Of a stretch of 64,000 nt of DNA, positions 36,560 to 49,519 are shown one piece after another; the stretch's first letter is position 1; each line of letters opens with the position of its first letter. Source of the stretch: Rhyacichthys aspro. Its lineage: Eukaryota > Chordata > Actinopteri > Gobiiformes > Rhyacichthyidae. The notes under the pieces are model-generated. The model saw nothing but the letters and a program-made list of their open reading frames with translations, was not told the origin of the DNA and did no database searches. A program made the translations under genes and the position numbers. Where the stretch lies: the NCBI GenBank assembly GCA_036850595.1, contig CM072158.1, positions 15,453,422 to 15,517,421 of the forward strand, given 5' to 3'.

Positions 36560-37700
36560 CATTCCTCAGAGCTGCACAAGCACATTAAGCCGGCCATTCA
36601 CTCAGAGAAGAGAAAACAATTGAGGTCCGTGCACTGACACAAAGAAGATCTCTGATGGCGAGACTTCTCAAATAAGCTTTGTTTTCCGGCGCGGATGAGG
36701 ATGCCTCGTGATACTCATTCTCTTTCTGCTCTCAGACACCCATTATGCTGCCGCGTAATAGGATTCACTCACGATGACAAAGTTGAGCGCTCTGATCCGG
36801 CTATTGTTAAAGTGTCATCATTCTTAATAATTGCCCATGAGAGAAAATCCCAGTGGAAGTTTTCATTTGCTATAACACAACACGTCACAACTGGGGCCAT
36901 TAAGCCGGCCACGGGTTATTGGTGTCAATTGGCAGCGGAGAAAGAAGAATTATTATTCCTTACATGTCATTACTTCCGTTTCCAGTCATTAAAACGTGGA
37001 TTAGAAGCCGTGTCTGTTTTTTCTTTTTTTTTTTTTTCTGTGCCTGTCTGTTTGAAAAATATATGGTCTGTTTACTATGGGCTGTGCAGAATAGTCTCAG
37101 CAGGAACGCAATGAAAATAGAGGACCCCCACAAATACATCCAGGCTTTGTCCATTAGTCCCAGCACAAAAGAGAAGCTTGTTAAAAAGCAGAAAGATTGC
37201 ACCAATTACAGTGTTCTTCCAGACACTGAGACGAAGATGATGTTTTCAGCATTTTTACATGTCTAGTCTTTCCACAGGCCATATGTTACACCGCAGTGGT
37301 TTCTTTTGAGGAAGCAGCTATGAAAATCTTAACAGCTCTGCGTTACTGTAGCCCGTACAACATGTGGTATTGGCTGCTCAAAGATATACATAAGGCATTC
37401 GGAGTATTGCATTTCAGTTTTGAAGAAGCTTTCCACGGAGCACAGCAGGCCTTCTGATTTTATATGGCTTCTGTCTGGGGGAACATCTTGGCGCCATTAC
37501 ATGGGTTTAATAGCCTTGATAGAGAATATGCCTTAAAAGTGCACACCACATCTGTGAGGAATTGGACATGTTAAAAAGAGACCACAACAGTCGGCGGCAT
37601 GACGGCAAAGACAAAGTGGCATTTACTTCCCTTCTCCTGGCATAGAATGACACACAGAGCTGCTCAACTGAGGAAATATGCCATGGCCTACATTTGCAAT
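36560..37700. promoter_or_regulatory. Candidate conserved non-coding block
   Basis: Compositionally balanced, non-repetitive sequence within AT-rich spacer. It contains many AT-core homeodomain-type motifs (TAATAATTG, CATTAAGCC twice, CCATTAAG, ATTAAAA) and a TGATATCA-free, low-repeat character typical of vertebrate developmental enhancers. There is no coding frame with splice support. Conservation is an inference and not demonstrated. Confidence 0.35.
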
Positions 37701-37820
37701 AACTGTCCAATGTTCATTTTTCCATGTCGCTGATGTTGAGAAAGTTGAGTTGTCTTTTTCTATTCTGTACAAAGGTTTTGTCTGGTCCCTCTTGTTTAAT
37801 TTCTAGAGGGTGGGACAAAT

Positions 37821-37849
37821 AAAAAAAAAATAAAAAAAAATAAAAAAAG
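37821..37849. repeat. A-rich simple repeat
   Basis: AAAAAAAAAT units. Confidence 0.85.
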
Positions 37850-39639
37850 GCATCTTCAGACCTGACATTTCAATATTACTTCCTATCTGGACACATGTGA
37901 CCAGCTCCATTTGTTGTATTCACACTTATATTCACATTATGTCATTTTGTTATATAATAAATTAATGAACTCATCAAAACTCTCCTATGTCTCCCATGTG
38001 CCCATCAATCAATCACTTCCAACTAACTTAGAAGTGGTTCCAGAGGGGCATAGTCCATTGTTCCAGCCCTCACTTTATCAATGTGAATAATTGCAGCAGA
38101 CAGAAGAGGAAGATGCATGCAAGAAGGACCTGGTACTGCTGCCCCACTACCCATTAAAACCAACTGGCTTCCCATTCATCACTTCCTTAAAGGCTGGGTC
38201 TTGTAACCTATACACACATGTACCATGCAGTACACATCCACAAGGGTACCAAGAGTATGTGTATTCAAACTGTTTGGACCCAGTTTAATTTGAAGTTGCA
38301 TGATCATAATGTTGGTTTGATTGGTCTACAATTGTGGCAGTGACATAGCTTTATTAGCTGAAATTTACACTCTATTTCTATTACTCCCAATGGTTAGCTC
38401 TTTTATTCTGTCTGGATATGCCAGCACAAATTATTTCTTACTTCTTGATTTTTACCTAATAACTGCTGTGTTTCAGATAGCGTCCACATAACCGTATTGT
38501 TTAACTTACTTTTTAAAATATTTAAGTGTGTTGTAGAGTGAAGGAAGAAAAATGAACAATGAGTAAATTTGAATATCATAGCTAGGCTTTAACATAGGTA
38601 CTCAAGCTAACATTAGCATTCATTTAAAAGCGCGTATTGCTGATTCTGTTGCAGATTGGCCTCTCGTTTACACAATGCCGGCGTTCTCACTCCACTAAAA
38701 CACAAATGTTTGAATCTGGGAGATGTTTTAGTTTCACTGTGTCTGCGCTCTCACGTAAAAAAAAACCAAAAACGCTAAACTGTAATTCCTACAGGAGCAT
38801 GTGTCATACACTTGGGAGACCCAGGTTTGATTCCAGCTCATTCCCCACTCTCTAGCCCTGTTTCCTGTCTTTCTACCATCATATCAAATAGAGGCAAAAA
38901 GAAAAAACCTGTGAAGCCAGCATCTTCTCTGGCAACAAAAATGTCATAGATGCAACACACGCTCGCAAGCAATGTCTCTACAGGAGAGGGTGTAGCAGAA
39001 GTGACAAAAAAAGAAAACCCACCCCCTACTGGTCTGGCATATGTACTACATCATTTTGGGTGGTTCCATCTGAACATTGATTGTGTTGTAACATTGTCAT
39101 ATGAACACCAATCAGCAACAGCGTTTTCTTGACTATCCCCTAATTTTTTGAGCAGGTTATTCTCTGTAGCTAACTCACTATGAGCTGTTTACCTTGTGAT
39201 TACACAGTGGACCACAGAATATAGTTTACATGTTAATGGTAATTTGCAAGTAAAGTTAGTACTAGCCTGGTGAGTTTTACTTGCATTGTTTTTACTGTCC
39301 CTGGTGATGACCATGCAGGATGGATGATGTCACAGTTATTTTCCTTCTAAAACATATCAGACAGCCTACACAGTGTGGGCACCGCGGCTCTGTTAGCACT
39401 GACAGCCATTTACACACATTACTTTACCCGTACTCACCACAGCATTTGTCCAACATGTACACCATGTGTCTACATTTCAAATTGATATTCTGAATGCTTT
39501 TGAAACTCAAACAAAAACCTTTTGGTGTTTAACCACAATGGATCCCTAGAGTCGAGGGAAATGAGAAACAAATGCTCTGAAAAATCCTGTCTTTTATAAA
39601 AGAACAGTGCCTGTGCAACAATGCAGTCTGTCTCTGAAG

Positions 39640-40510
39640 TTCTCATGACTGTGCCCTCATTGATCTCATTGACTACAACTGTAAACGCAGAAACAGCACG
39701 GCCCTGCTGGGATGGATAATCCTACACCCCCACCCCCTGTCCCACGCCTGGCTCTCCTCGGGGCCTCTTCACGGAGCAGAAAGGGTCCCAGAGCCTTGTT
39801 GTGGGGGCCGCTGTCCTCCACTTGGCCATAAAACAGGCTCCAAATCCATGTGGCTTGTCAGAAGTTTTGTTTTGTTTTTGCTGCGGTTGTTTATGGGAGG
39901 ATGAGGTTAAGGAGTTTTCAATTAGACAGACATAGTGTAATTCCCTTTGTGTCCTGACTCTCCCAAACCTCCTCCAGACAAAGCTTGTGCCATGTTTTTG
40001 AAATTAGTCAAAAGGTTACAGTTTTCTTCTGTTCTCTGTTTTATGAGACCCTCAAGGTGCAACACAAACAATATCAAGATGAATTACGACCACATGTTAT
40101 TGAGGTTTTCAATTGATTCACCATTTTAGAAGAATATGGAACTGTGATTCATTAAAGACATTTTGCTCTCAGAGAAATGGAATGAGGCCTGGTTGTCACT
40201 TGATTATAAATGGCCTTGACCCATTTTAGAGAAAGGACAAGATACAACTCCTGCACTACTTTATCTTTTGCTTCATGCATCATTGGCTTTGGGCTGGAAT
40301 TGAGCTGTGTAAAAATGCAATAATCCTGCTGGATACAGAAGTCACCTGTTCATGGGCACTTCATGGACAATTTATCTTAAGGTCACTGCTTGATTTTTGT
40401 CCAGTTAGACCTGCAAACCCCCAAATATTGGCAGAGACTGGTGGCATTTATCGGTCATCAGCCAGAGCATCAGTATTCACCTTTACATATCAGAATAAGA
40501 ATGGCTAACA
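39640..40510. promoter_or_regulatory. Second candidate non-coding conserved block
   Basis: GC-balanced, repeat-free stretch with a bicoid/OTX-type GGATAATCC motif and CAATTAGA homeodomain cores, embedded in AT-rich spacer. No coding frame is supported. Regulatory character is inferred. Confidence 0.3.
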
Positions 40511-42816
40511 AACCCTCTAAACCCTCTGTCCAATGCTGAAAGTTGTCTGCATGTCGTTTTTTGTTTGACTGAAAAACACTTTGCATATTTTAGGGTAATC
40601 ATTAGTTGGAACATTCCTGACAAATTTGTATTGCTGCTAAACTTTCCTTGGGCATAACGACTGGTTCAGCTGTTAACACTTTGGGAGGCTAGCATTAGCA
40701 TCACGCCCATACTATCAAAAATAAACAAATCAGTGTCGCTTACGGGGTATTCCATGAAGCAAGCAAACACAATGAATAGTATTTTTGTGATTTCTGTTGC
40801 ATGAAGCAGGCTCATCATGTGTCAGACTTGGGCTGTAGTATGTTATGCAAATAACCAAATAAAACCTTTACAAAAATTAATAAAATGAAAAATCAACCTC
40901 AATATTGATTTATAATCACAGTCTGATGTTTGTGAGAATCTGAAACTGTGATCCACGGTTGTGAAAAATGGACAAAAACATTCATGGAACTCATTCGTTA
41001 CTTACATTAGCTCATATTTACTTTATTTATTTCTGTCATATGTATTTTTGGTAAAAATGAGAGCAGCCAAATGGGATATGTTCTGCATGAGTGAGTCAAA
41101 AGCCTGTAGCACGATCAGCTGATATGACAACGGTGACAAAATCTCACTTACGTGAAATAAAACTGAATGGTGCAGTTTATTGGGAAAATGTTTTCAAAAG
41201 AAAACATTTTGTATAAACACAACACGTTAAGCCTCACTTCCTTTTCTACTGCTTTTTTTTTTTCAAAACACTCTGTGGGTAGGGAGGATCCACAGATGCA
41301 TCCTTAGTATTTAGCCAAACGGAGGAATCAGTCCTTGGAAGGAGGTGGGGTTTGGAACCAAATAGGACACACCTTCAGCAGCTGGTTTCCTCCAGAGGAG
41401 TCCCCCCAAGTAAGGATCCTGGCAAATGGGAAACAGCCATGGAAACATATACAGGAAGTTAAGCCTGGTCCGGAGGAGGCTTAAGGTCAGGCTTAGCTCA
41501 AACAGTTGATGAACTTTCCCACCAATGTTTTATCAAATTATTGAACTTTGCTAACTTCAAACAAAAGAAATAAAACAGTTAGCCAACCAAAAACAAGGAC
41601 ATTTTGTAGTGTGTTGTAGTGCTCTCAAAGTTTCTCATAATTCATCAAATTGCATATATATAGTGGTTGAGGTGGTTAGGGACTAGGGAGTGGTTTGGAC
41701 ACAGCCATGTTTTTCTACATAAGTTAAATCACGGTTACATCAGGACAGATGCTCTGTCTTGGCATGAGGCCTCACTAAAATCAACGTCTCTATCAACAAA
41801 TGTAATTATTAGCAATATGTACAGTCCATTTCAAATGCAGTCAGATAGAAAAAATGTTATTCCTTATGAACCTTTGGTGAGTTAAAAGTATTGTTAAGCC
41901 TGAGATTACAAGTCATGCTAAAACAAACACTTAAAAGGCGATTATTAATCTGAACTTTCAATGACTTTAGAGAATATTACGGTGTTACTGGGAGTACAGT
42001 AGTACATTAACACTGGGTACTGATAATGACAATGAATCTAGGAGCTGTGAGGATTGTGTTAGTCCGGGGTCAGCTCTCTGTTGGTAGTGTGACCTGTGGC
42101 CTTCCTGAAGGAGGAGACCTGAGACCGTTATTATTATGAACTTCTTTATTCCAAATAGTGGACCAGATGCAGGAGCGGGAGGGGGCCTGGAGCACCTACG
42201 GGGATTTAAGGCACCTGATTGGTCAGTAGGAGAGGAACCGACCAGAGGCCAAAGGCTAGATTCTTCCGGAAAGTCGACACCATCTGCCGACTGTCTCTGT
42301 CTTCATGTAATCTTACTGAACTCTAGTCACAGTGTTATTTTTAGATGATATAAGCTGATTACTATAGTGATTTATTTTTTTTTCACCATTTTCATGATTC
42401 TGCATGTGCACTGTGCTCCATCAAACCTGTTAGACGCCTGCAGCCTATGCACAGACTATCTCCTTCCACACACAGTAAATGTGTAGTGTAGTGTGTAACC
42501 TTTCGAGGAGAAGGGATCCTTAAATGAGCTCGTCCTCCACGGGTCAAGGGTCGGCGCAGATCGAAAGAGTCCTGTTAGAAGAGACTGCGCTGTGCAGAAA
42601 TGGACACGAGGGCAGGGAATAAATGAGCCCAATGTGCATGAATGAGATATGGAAAAAAGAAAAATGATGTTCCACAAGGAGAAAGGAGTCACCTGCTTTG
42701 ATGAATATGTCTCATTTACAGCGTGATATATGTCACCTTGTGTTCTGGCCCATGCACTTTTACATGTTAGGTTCTCTGTCGTCTGGAGCTGGTTTCACAA
42801 AGAAAGACTTTAGTGT

Positions 42817-42860
42817 GAAGAAGAAGAAGAAGAAGAAGAAGAAGAAGAAGAAGAAGAAGA
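42817..42860. repeat. (GAA)n microsatellite
   Basis: About 14 uninterrupted GAA units; it produces a poly-Lys open frame on the plus strand that is an artefact. Confidence 0.95.
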
Positions 42861-42920
42861 TCATGATTGTTTTGGGTTAATTCCTAGCTTCTGGATTTTA
42901 TTATCTCTAAGGTCTGCTCA

Positions 42921-43076
42921 TATTTGATGCAATATAGACTGCAAATAGAATGTTTTCAATTGCATCAATTGAGCGCCTGCTCTGTCTAAAACCAGAAACA
43001 GCTGTTGCTAATATAAGCTAGCTTTGTTTTTGGAAAAAAAAGTACAACATTTAAGACTTTTTCTTTGTTGAATATG
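42921..43076 (+). repeat. Dispersed repeat family D, copy 1
   Basis: By eye this aligns with 59161-59298 in the same orientation. Shared blocks are ATGCAATA.AGAC.GCAAAT, CTAAAAC..GAAACAGCT, GTACAA.ATTTA and TTGTTGAAAT. Older and more diverged than family A. Confidence 0.55.
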
Positions 43077-44239
43077 ATTCTACATTCGAAGACAAAGCCA
43101 AGCTTCATTTGAGAAACAGTTTTTGAAAGCGCTGTAGTATGTCATCCAGGCCACAAGGGGCTCAAGTGTTTGCCACAGTGATTACAAACAAGAAAATGTT
43201 TGTAATGTAATGTTTCTTGTTAAATGTGTGTTTTTCTGGAGCAGCGCTGATAAACAAATGGTATATTTATCGCTTTCTGGGATGTAATGAAAACCTCATT
43301 TTAAATTCTAAGAAAAACCTGCTCTAATTCCACCTCGTTCACCAAACACTTAACCTTCAATGAGCTTGGGCTAAGACTGGACTGTATGGATTTTAGAACT
43401 GTTCCTCAGTATATATTCCAGTGTATCATAATCTTGACTCTGTCTCAACCTTCCATGTTCTTTGAGTTGACCCTAAGCATTTTGGTCTGGTCTTGGTCTG
43501 ATTCTCTTTGGTCCCAGTCAGTGCTGTCTTGACGAAGACACTACTCTAAACTGTAAAGAATATTAAAGCCATTGGAACATAGGTGTCTGATGCACAATAA
43601 CATAGTATTGTGTAAGTGCTATTTTGGACCAGATCCCTTTTTTAACCGAGAACACTATGTATTCCGTTTTCATGAGAATGCAGCCTGTAGTGTTCTCAGA
43701 CAAAAACAGCTCCGAGGCTAAAAATGTACAGTTTTGTGGACTGCCGTCTCCATCCTCATGTAAACAACATCCAAAACGTGACACAATCTTATCATTCTAG
43801 TGGAAAGCATTGCCCCTGAACCTGGAGTGACTTCTGTTTCCCTTTTGTTTACACTCATTCACACCAGAAGTTACTTTAATGAGGTGCTTTATTTAATAAC
43901 GCATTTCTGGATATTATCTGTGTTATTATTGGCTACACTTGATTGGTAAAACAGAGACAACTACTGGACCAATTAGCACTATTTTACATTTGAGATGGAT
44001 GGAGACCGGCCTGTTTAGCCAACTAATAGTCCTTACGATAACCACTCCCTGTTTACTACTTATGATGATGTATGGCCACCAGATGATTGTAAAGTCTCCA
44101 GTGGGTTAACGTGTCTTCTCTCAGGAATGCTGATATGCAAAATGGAAAGAATTCTCAAAAGTATCCCACAGAAGTCCACACACACTCACTATTTCCTTTG
44201 TCAGGAAATTGTGTCTTTGATCTAAGCCACCACACTCAT

Positions 44240-44620
44240 CTGGTCACTGCATGCGAGGTGTCACCGCTTCCTGCCGTGAAGAAGGAGAAGGAAATTTACC
44301 ATCAGCAGCACTCCGGCTGGTGATGAATGCACGTATAGAAATGCTGATCACTCGCTCGAACAAATTGAGGAGTAAAATGTGGCGGAGGGCGGGTAAAAGT
44401 GGGACGAAGTGACACGTCCATTTGTCGTGGATTTGTCGTGGACCACTGCGCCGCTTCCTCTCGGCGGGGGGACGCTCAGTAATGAACACTGTACTGACCG
44501 AAGCACAGTCTGGAGTGAAGATTCACGACTGCCAGACTCCCACCGAGCGTGTCCTCTAGATGCCCCAGTGTCACCCATGCTGCCGGTGTGAAGGGCCACT
44601 CTCACACTGAGCATCCCACA
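44240..44620. other. GC-rich island in the gene-poor stretch
   Basis: A CG-containing island with a local ATTTGTCGTGG direct duplication near 44421-44442. Open frames on both strands overlap it, with no recognised domain. It may be regulatory DNA or an unannotated first exon. Confidence 0.3.
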
Positions 44621-46538
44621 TGGTCACGGATCACTCAGACAAACAGGAAGTGATGATCTCATGCAGATTACATCATGTTATGGCCTCACGTTTGACAGTT
44701 CAAACAAAACATGAGCTTATACTTACCTTGATGTGTTTTTGTGCGTTCATGTTGACCTTGTGGTTACTGCAAGATACGCTGCATGGGTCTTGCCAGCATC
44801 AGGGGGTATATACATTAGCATTAATAATGTTAGCCATCACATGGAGCTTCTCAGGGTCAAGCTGGCTGCAGAGAGAACAAAAAAAAAAAAAGAACAAAGC
44901 AAACAATAAAACATGGGGAAAAAAATGCTGCATTCACAAACTACAGCAGTGTGCAGTGTAGTATAACATGCATGCACACTGCAGAACCCGCATTTTGAAA
45001 TAGATAAATAGATTTATGCTGGGCTAGGCATACATATTCTGTATACCCCGCGGAGAAAACAGAAGGGGAATGTGTGTAGTGTCTTGTTGCAAAAAAAGAC
45101 TAGGATAAGCAGTTTAAAAATGAATGTTAAAAATGTAGAAGTTATCAATTATTCTTCAGGAAACTGTAAGCTAAAAAATGAGCAGCATTTAAGAGACATT
45201 TTACAATTTAAAGTAATACTATGTGACTATAGAGGATCAAAACTTCAAAATAAAAAAACAAACAAAATAAATTGGTTAAAAATAAATAAATAAATCCCTA
45301 TATGTATATTCTATCTGCATTTATTATGACATTTATTTATTTATATACGTACTGTGTGTAACGTTGAACATGAAGACAAAGTTCAGTTCTGATCAGTTTA
45401 AAATGGTGGCTGCTATCATCACATATCACAGGACACAGATCTCACCAGAACACAAAATAACACCTCAACATGTATCAACGGAGAAGTAACAGCTCCAGAA
45501 GTGTCTTTAACTATTTATACATCTGTTAAACTTGTAATAAGTACGATTTCTGATAAAAAATAAATAAAAAAAAGAATCATGCATCATGGTGGTTAACCAG
45601 GTTGAGCACCACATAAATGGAAGGAACTGGGTTGGATTGAATACCTGGTCAGTAACAGCAGTTTTATCCAATCAGAGCACACCATGTTGTTTATGTTAGT
45701 AACATTGAATTGTTTGCCACATTTTCCAAACCTAAAACACACCCAGAACTGTTCAACTGCCAGATCATTTATCATCAGCCAGTCAGGACACACATGCTTT
45801 GCTTGGGGCAGCACAAAATTTTTGTGACTTTGTAAACAAGGTAAAATGTGAAAAAAGGCAAAAGAAGCTCTAAAAATGTTTTAAAAGGGCAAAACAACAA
45901 AAACCCAGTTAATTTCACACCTTACCTCAATAACGTCTAAGTGAATGTAACCATCCGTTCTGTCTCTACTCTACTTTTTTTTAGCTCTACCTTCTAGATC
46001 TACTTGTAATTGCTGCTCAATTAAATGCCTCACTATCTTTCCTTACATATTATTACAGTATACATTTACAGAAGCCTATCTGAGCAGCTACTACATTCTG
46101 TGTGGTGTCACTGCCCCCTTCTGGAAACTTTACTCTACTGCAACATCCAGATCCTTTCCTCTATCAAAGTGGAGTATATTAGCCTGTACATTTATAGCTG
46201 AGCCATTGCAGACAAAGTGCTTCATTGGCTCCAAATCCTGAAATGTTACAAAGTGTTGATTTAATTGTATTTTTTAAGCATTAGTTTGGGTTATAATAGC
46301 GATGATGTGCTCAGGCCCCAGTGTTCACCTGAGCTCCTCCACAGCTCTGACACCTGTTGACAATCAGAGCATCAGGCTGTGATTGAGAGCAGCCTGTATT
46401 AAATGCTGAGTGTGGTGTTCTTCTGGCAGCAGGGAGTTTCAGCAGGGCAGTGGGGGACTGTTACTTACACCCAGCTGCTTGGTTTGGCACACAGAAATGA
46501 CTTGTGGAATTAATTTGGGGTGAGTTGAAGGAGATTTT

Positions 46539-49234
46539 ATGTACGTGTGGAGTAGCTCGTGCCTGTCCTCTGACCTGATCTTTTTCATAAACAGGATTTT
46601 GCTGATTTGTTTACTTCAGGCAGTGCACGTTTGCTGTTCATGGGCATTATATGAAGGTAAGCTCACCCACAGCAACCAAGACTCATATTCTGTTTCTTCT
46701 GGTCCCTCAGTGTTAACAGCACAAAAGATATTATGTTTGTTTAGTAAGTGAAATCCCATCTGTATTGTGAAAAGCTTAAAAAAATTCCCAGAGGAGTAGA
46801 CTGTGGAGCTGGACTGGCCTAAATGTTACTCTGAAATGGTCAAGTGCTAGTGCTGGTTTCAGGTTAAGGAATAGGGAAAATAAAGGTCACAGGTTTGAAA
46901 ACCAGCCACTTGTTTTGTCCAAATCTGACATGGAAAAATTAGTCATTAAAGTCGTTTGATATTTATCGTTTAGATTCAACATCTAGGCAGTTTAACAAAA
47001 CATTTTCAACTCTTAGTCTTAGTAAATTTATGAAAAAGCTTTATATAGCATTTCAGGTTTAGTGTCACTTTTTAATAAAGAGTGGATATTATTAAATGCA
47101 GAACTATAGCTTGAGCTAAAGTAGCCTTCCTGACAAAGTACGTGTTAAATACTAACATTATAAAACTAATGCTTTGGTGACACATCTGACCTCAAGTCAA
47201 GCACCCAATTCTTACCCAGTTTCAGGGCTGTCATTCTGTTTAGATGCATTTGTCATTTGAGTTTCTGATGGCCACATGCAACTAAAGTACCTCGTTATGC
47301 CTTAACAAGGGCACAGTAACAAGACTCGTCGTCCAAAGAAATGAGCTTTCACTGCATTACCTGAAACAAAGAGTAGCCTACAAATTAATTTTGAAAACTG
47401 TAAATGAGTAAAAGTAAATTTTAACCTCTTTGGTAAAATGGCCACTCTAACTTCACAGCCAGAAGGGCCCTAAGTTCTATTCCTAGCTCGGCAGTAGCCT
47501 AGTGCTAAAGTTTACTTTTACTTCCTTTCACCCTTATTTTATGGAGTACATTGACTACTACTTGTTTTAAATTAACAGTACTTTTAGTACTTTTCCCCAC
47601 TGTGCTCTAATGCAGTGGTTCCCAAACACTGCGTTTTTTTTGTTTTGTTTTTTTAATTGGGATTTAAAAAAATAATAATTTAAGTTTCTGGTATTTGTTT
47701 AAATAAAAAAATGTATGGAAATGTGAGAAAACAACAGTAAAAATGAATGACTCTACGCTAAATAATAATGAAAAGGCCACTTAACTCTGAGATAAACAAA
47801 ATGGCATCAAGGAGAAATTAAAAGGTATAAATAATGCTAAAATCAAACAGAAAAAAAGTCATATCATAAAACATTATTAAAAACTGACTAAACAAGCCAA
47901 AACCAGACTAAGAACTTCAGTTATGATTCTTTGGGACTTTTTAAATATGAGTCTAACAGAAATGTCTGCTAAATCTAGCCTAATGTGTATTTTCTATAAT
48001 GTTTTTGTTTATAGGTAAGGGCTCGCAGACACACAATGGCAACACCTATGTGGGCCTGTCACATGTCCACAGCAGCCATCCCCAGGATGAATTCAGACAG
48101 GCCTACGTGTTCCAGAGCAGTAGTCCTCCTACAGACACCGAGGCTAACGGCGCTTTTATCCAGGGACTCTCTAACAGACAGTACACCCACACTGCCTCAG
48201 GATTTAGACACACCAACTATCCTTCAGTCAAGTATTTCAAGAGCCCCCTGGCAAACCCCAAATGGCTCAACGTGGACTCTTATAATGGAAATGTGCCCCA
48301 GAAACAGGCTTTGGGTCCGTCTAGTTCCATGGTTAGTGGAAGTTCTGTGAGTAAGCATGACTCTTCTTACAAGCACAATGGCATTAGTAGGACTTGGCCT
48401 GAGCAGCAGGGTACACGGCGTACTAGCCAGTATGCGTCCAGCAAATCTGATTTCCTGAGTCCTTCGAGAGGGAGCCACTTGTTCCCATCAGGATCTAACA
48501 AGCCCGTAGCCTGGAAACCTCACAACGCAGCTTTAACGCAACAAGGCCCCAGTTCAGATATGGGTTTAGAGCTGACTGACCCAAGTGGTAGTGTTTTGAA
48601 TCCCTTAAAGGAGTTGGTTCAGACGCAAACGTCAGGTATAGCCCGTGGGAGAAGAGTAAACCAAAATGGTGGCTCCAGAAATCATTTTTCTCAACCATCA
48701 AGGGCCATAAGTAACCCTGAGACCTTCCCCGAGCGCTACGAGCAACCCATTCCCCTCCATTTTGCTCTCCACCAGTCTCATCAAGTGTCTGCCTACAACC
48801 AGAATCCCCCACTTGGTCGGCTACAGACTGGTACCAACTCTGCCCCGGCTTGGCTCAGAGGTCACGACTCGTGGAGTGGGAGACTAGGCCCAGGTCAGCG
48901 CTTTGCCCCCACTAAGATCCACGACATCCCCCCGCGGTTCGGTGGATACGCCATCAGACGACTAACAGACGAGGAGCCCACGGAGCCGGTCACTACACAG
49001 AGGCCCGTGCAGACTTATACGTTCCCCCCGCGGCAGACAGAGTCCCTCAGGCCACAGCAACCAAGTGTTCACCACAAGAGCAAGTGGATGAGGATCAGGT
49101 CTAACCAGCTCACAGGTCAGGAGGTTTTTCTTTTTAAATCAAAATGTGTGTATTGTGTTTTGTTTTTTTTGTTTTTTTTAAATGTCTTGTGTTTTTTAGG
49201 TGGAGCTGGGGTCCATGGAAGAATATTTTCTTGA
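46539..49234 (+). CDS. Unrecognised three-exon gene for a predicted secreted, low-complexity protein
   Basis: Exons 46539-46656, 48015-49115 and 49200-49234 join in matching phase 1 (GAAG|GTAAG donor, TTTATAG acceptor; ACAG|GTCAGG donor, TTTTTTAG acceptor) to 417 residues. The N terminus has a polar stretch and then a hydrophobic core RILLICLLQAVHVCCSWA (about 19-36), a plausible signal peptide. The rest is soluble, rich in Ser, Gln, Asn, Pro and His and largely predicted to be disordered. Dibasic sites (RGRR, IRRL) and a more ordered-looking C-terminal part (PTKIHDIPPRFGGYAIRRLT, KSKWMRIRSNQLTG) are visible. The single large exon has no internal stop over 1.1 kb, which supports coding. 46539 is the first in-frame ATG after an upstream stop at 46521; its Kozak context is weak. 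No domain or family is recognised. It could be an extracellular-matrix or egg-coat type protein, but that is a guess. Confidence 0.7.
46657..48014 (+). other. First intron of the unrecognised secreted-protein gene
   Basis: AT-rich. It contains CAGTGGTTCCCAAAC at about 47613, which resembles the end of hAT/Charlie-type transposons, with no matching second end seen. Confidence 0.6.
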
Positions 49235-49490
49235 ATAAAAGGTGTGAAAATGTCCTGTTGATACTTGTAATTTATTTGGATTTGCTGCCATCTAGTGAAC
49301 AAAAGGTTGTGTTGCATCATTCATACTGTAAACATGACTCAACTGACTTTTATGAGAAATGATGACTTGGGGCTTACTACTCTAGACATTACGGTATGCT
49401 AAGCAAGTTTCGGCATTATGTTATTGCCAAATGCGTTCATTCCCACCCCCTCCTTCAATTAATGTTAAACTAACCAGTATAGACATTTTA

Positions 49491-49496
49491 AATAAA
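49491..49496 (+). terminator. Probable poly(A) signal of the 46.5-kb gene
   Basis: AATAAA followed within 30-40 bases by GT-rich sequence. A nearer AATAAA at 49234-49239 overlaps the last base of the stop codon; the downstream one gives a more usual 3' UTR of about 280 nt. Confidence 0.5.
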
Positions 49497-49519
49497 CTGT
49501 CAACTTCAAGGTGCATTGT

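Larger units (their letters stand above)
33746..46538. other. Gene-poor stretch between tpbg and the 46.5-kb gene
   Basis: No conserved coding exon was recognised over nearly 13 kb on either strand; open frames are short and lack splice support. It contains repeat family A copy 2, a hAT MITE, a repeat family D copy, a GAA microsatellite, and several blocks with regulatory-DNA character (36560-37700, 39640-40510, 44240-44620) listed separately. Confidence 0.55.

Noticed and set aside
36695..37266. Open frames of 139 and 115 residues on the plus strand
   Set aside because: They overlap each other across a poly-T tract, lack splice sites and look like the candidate non-coding block read through.
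41185..41210. Small hairpin (AAAATGTTTTC and its inverse)
   Set aside because: Eleven-base arms in AT-rich DNA are not remarkable over 64 kb.
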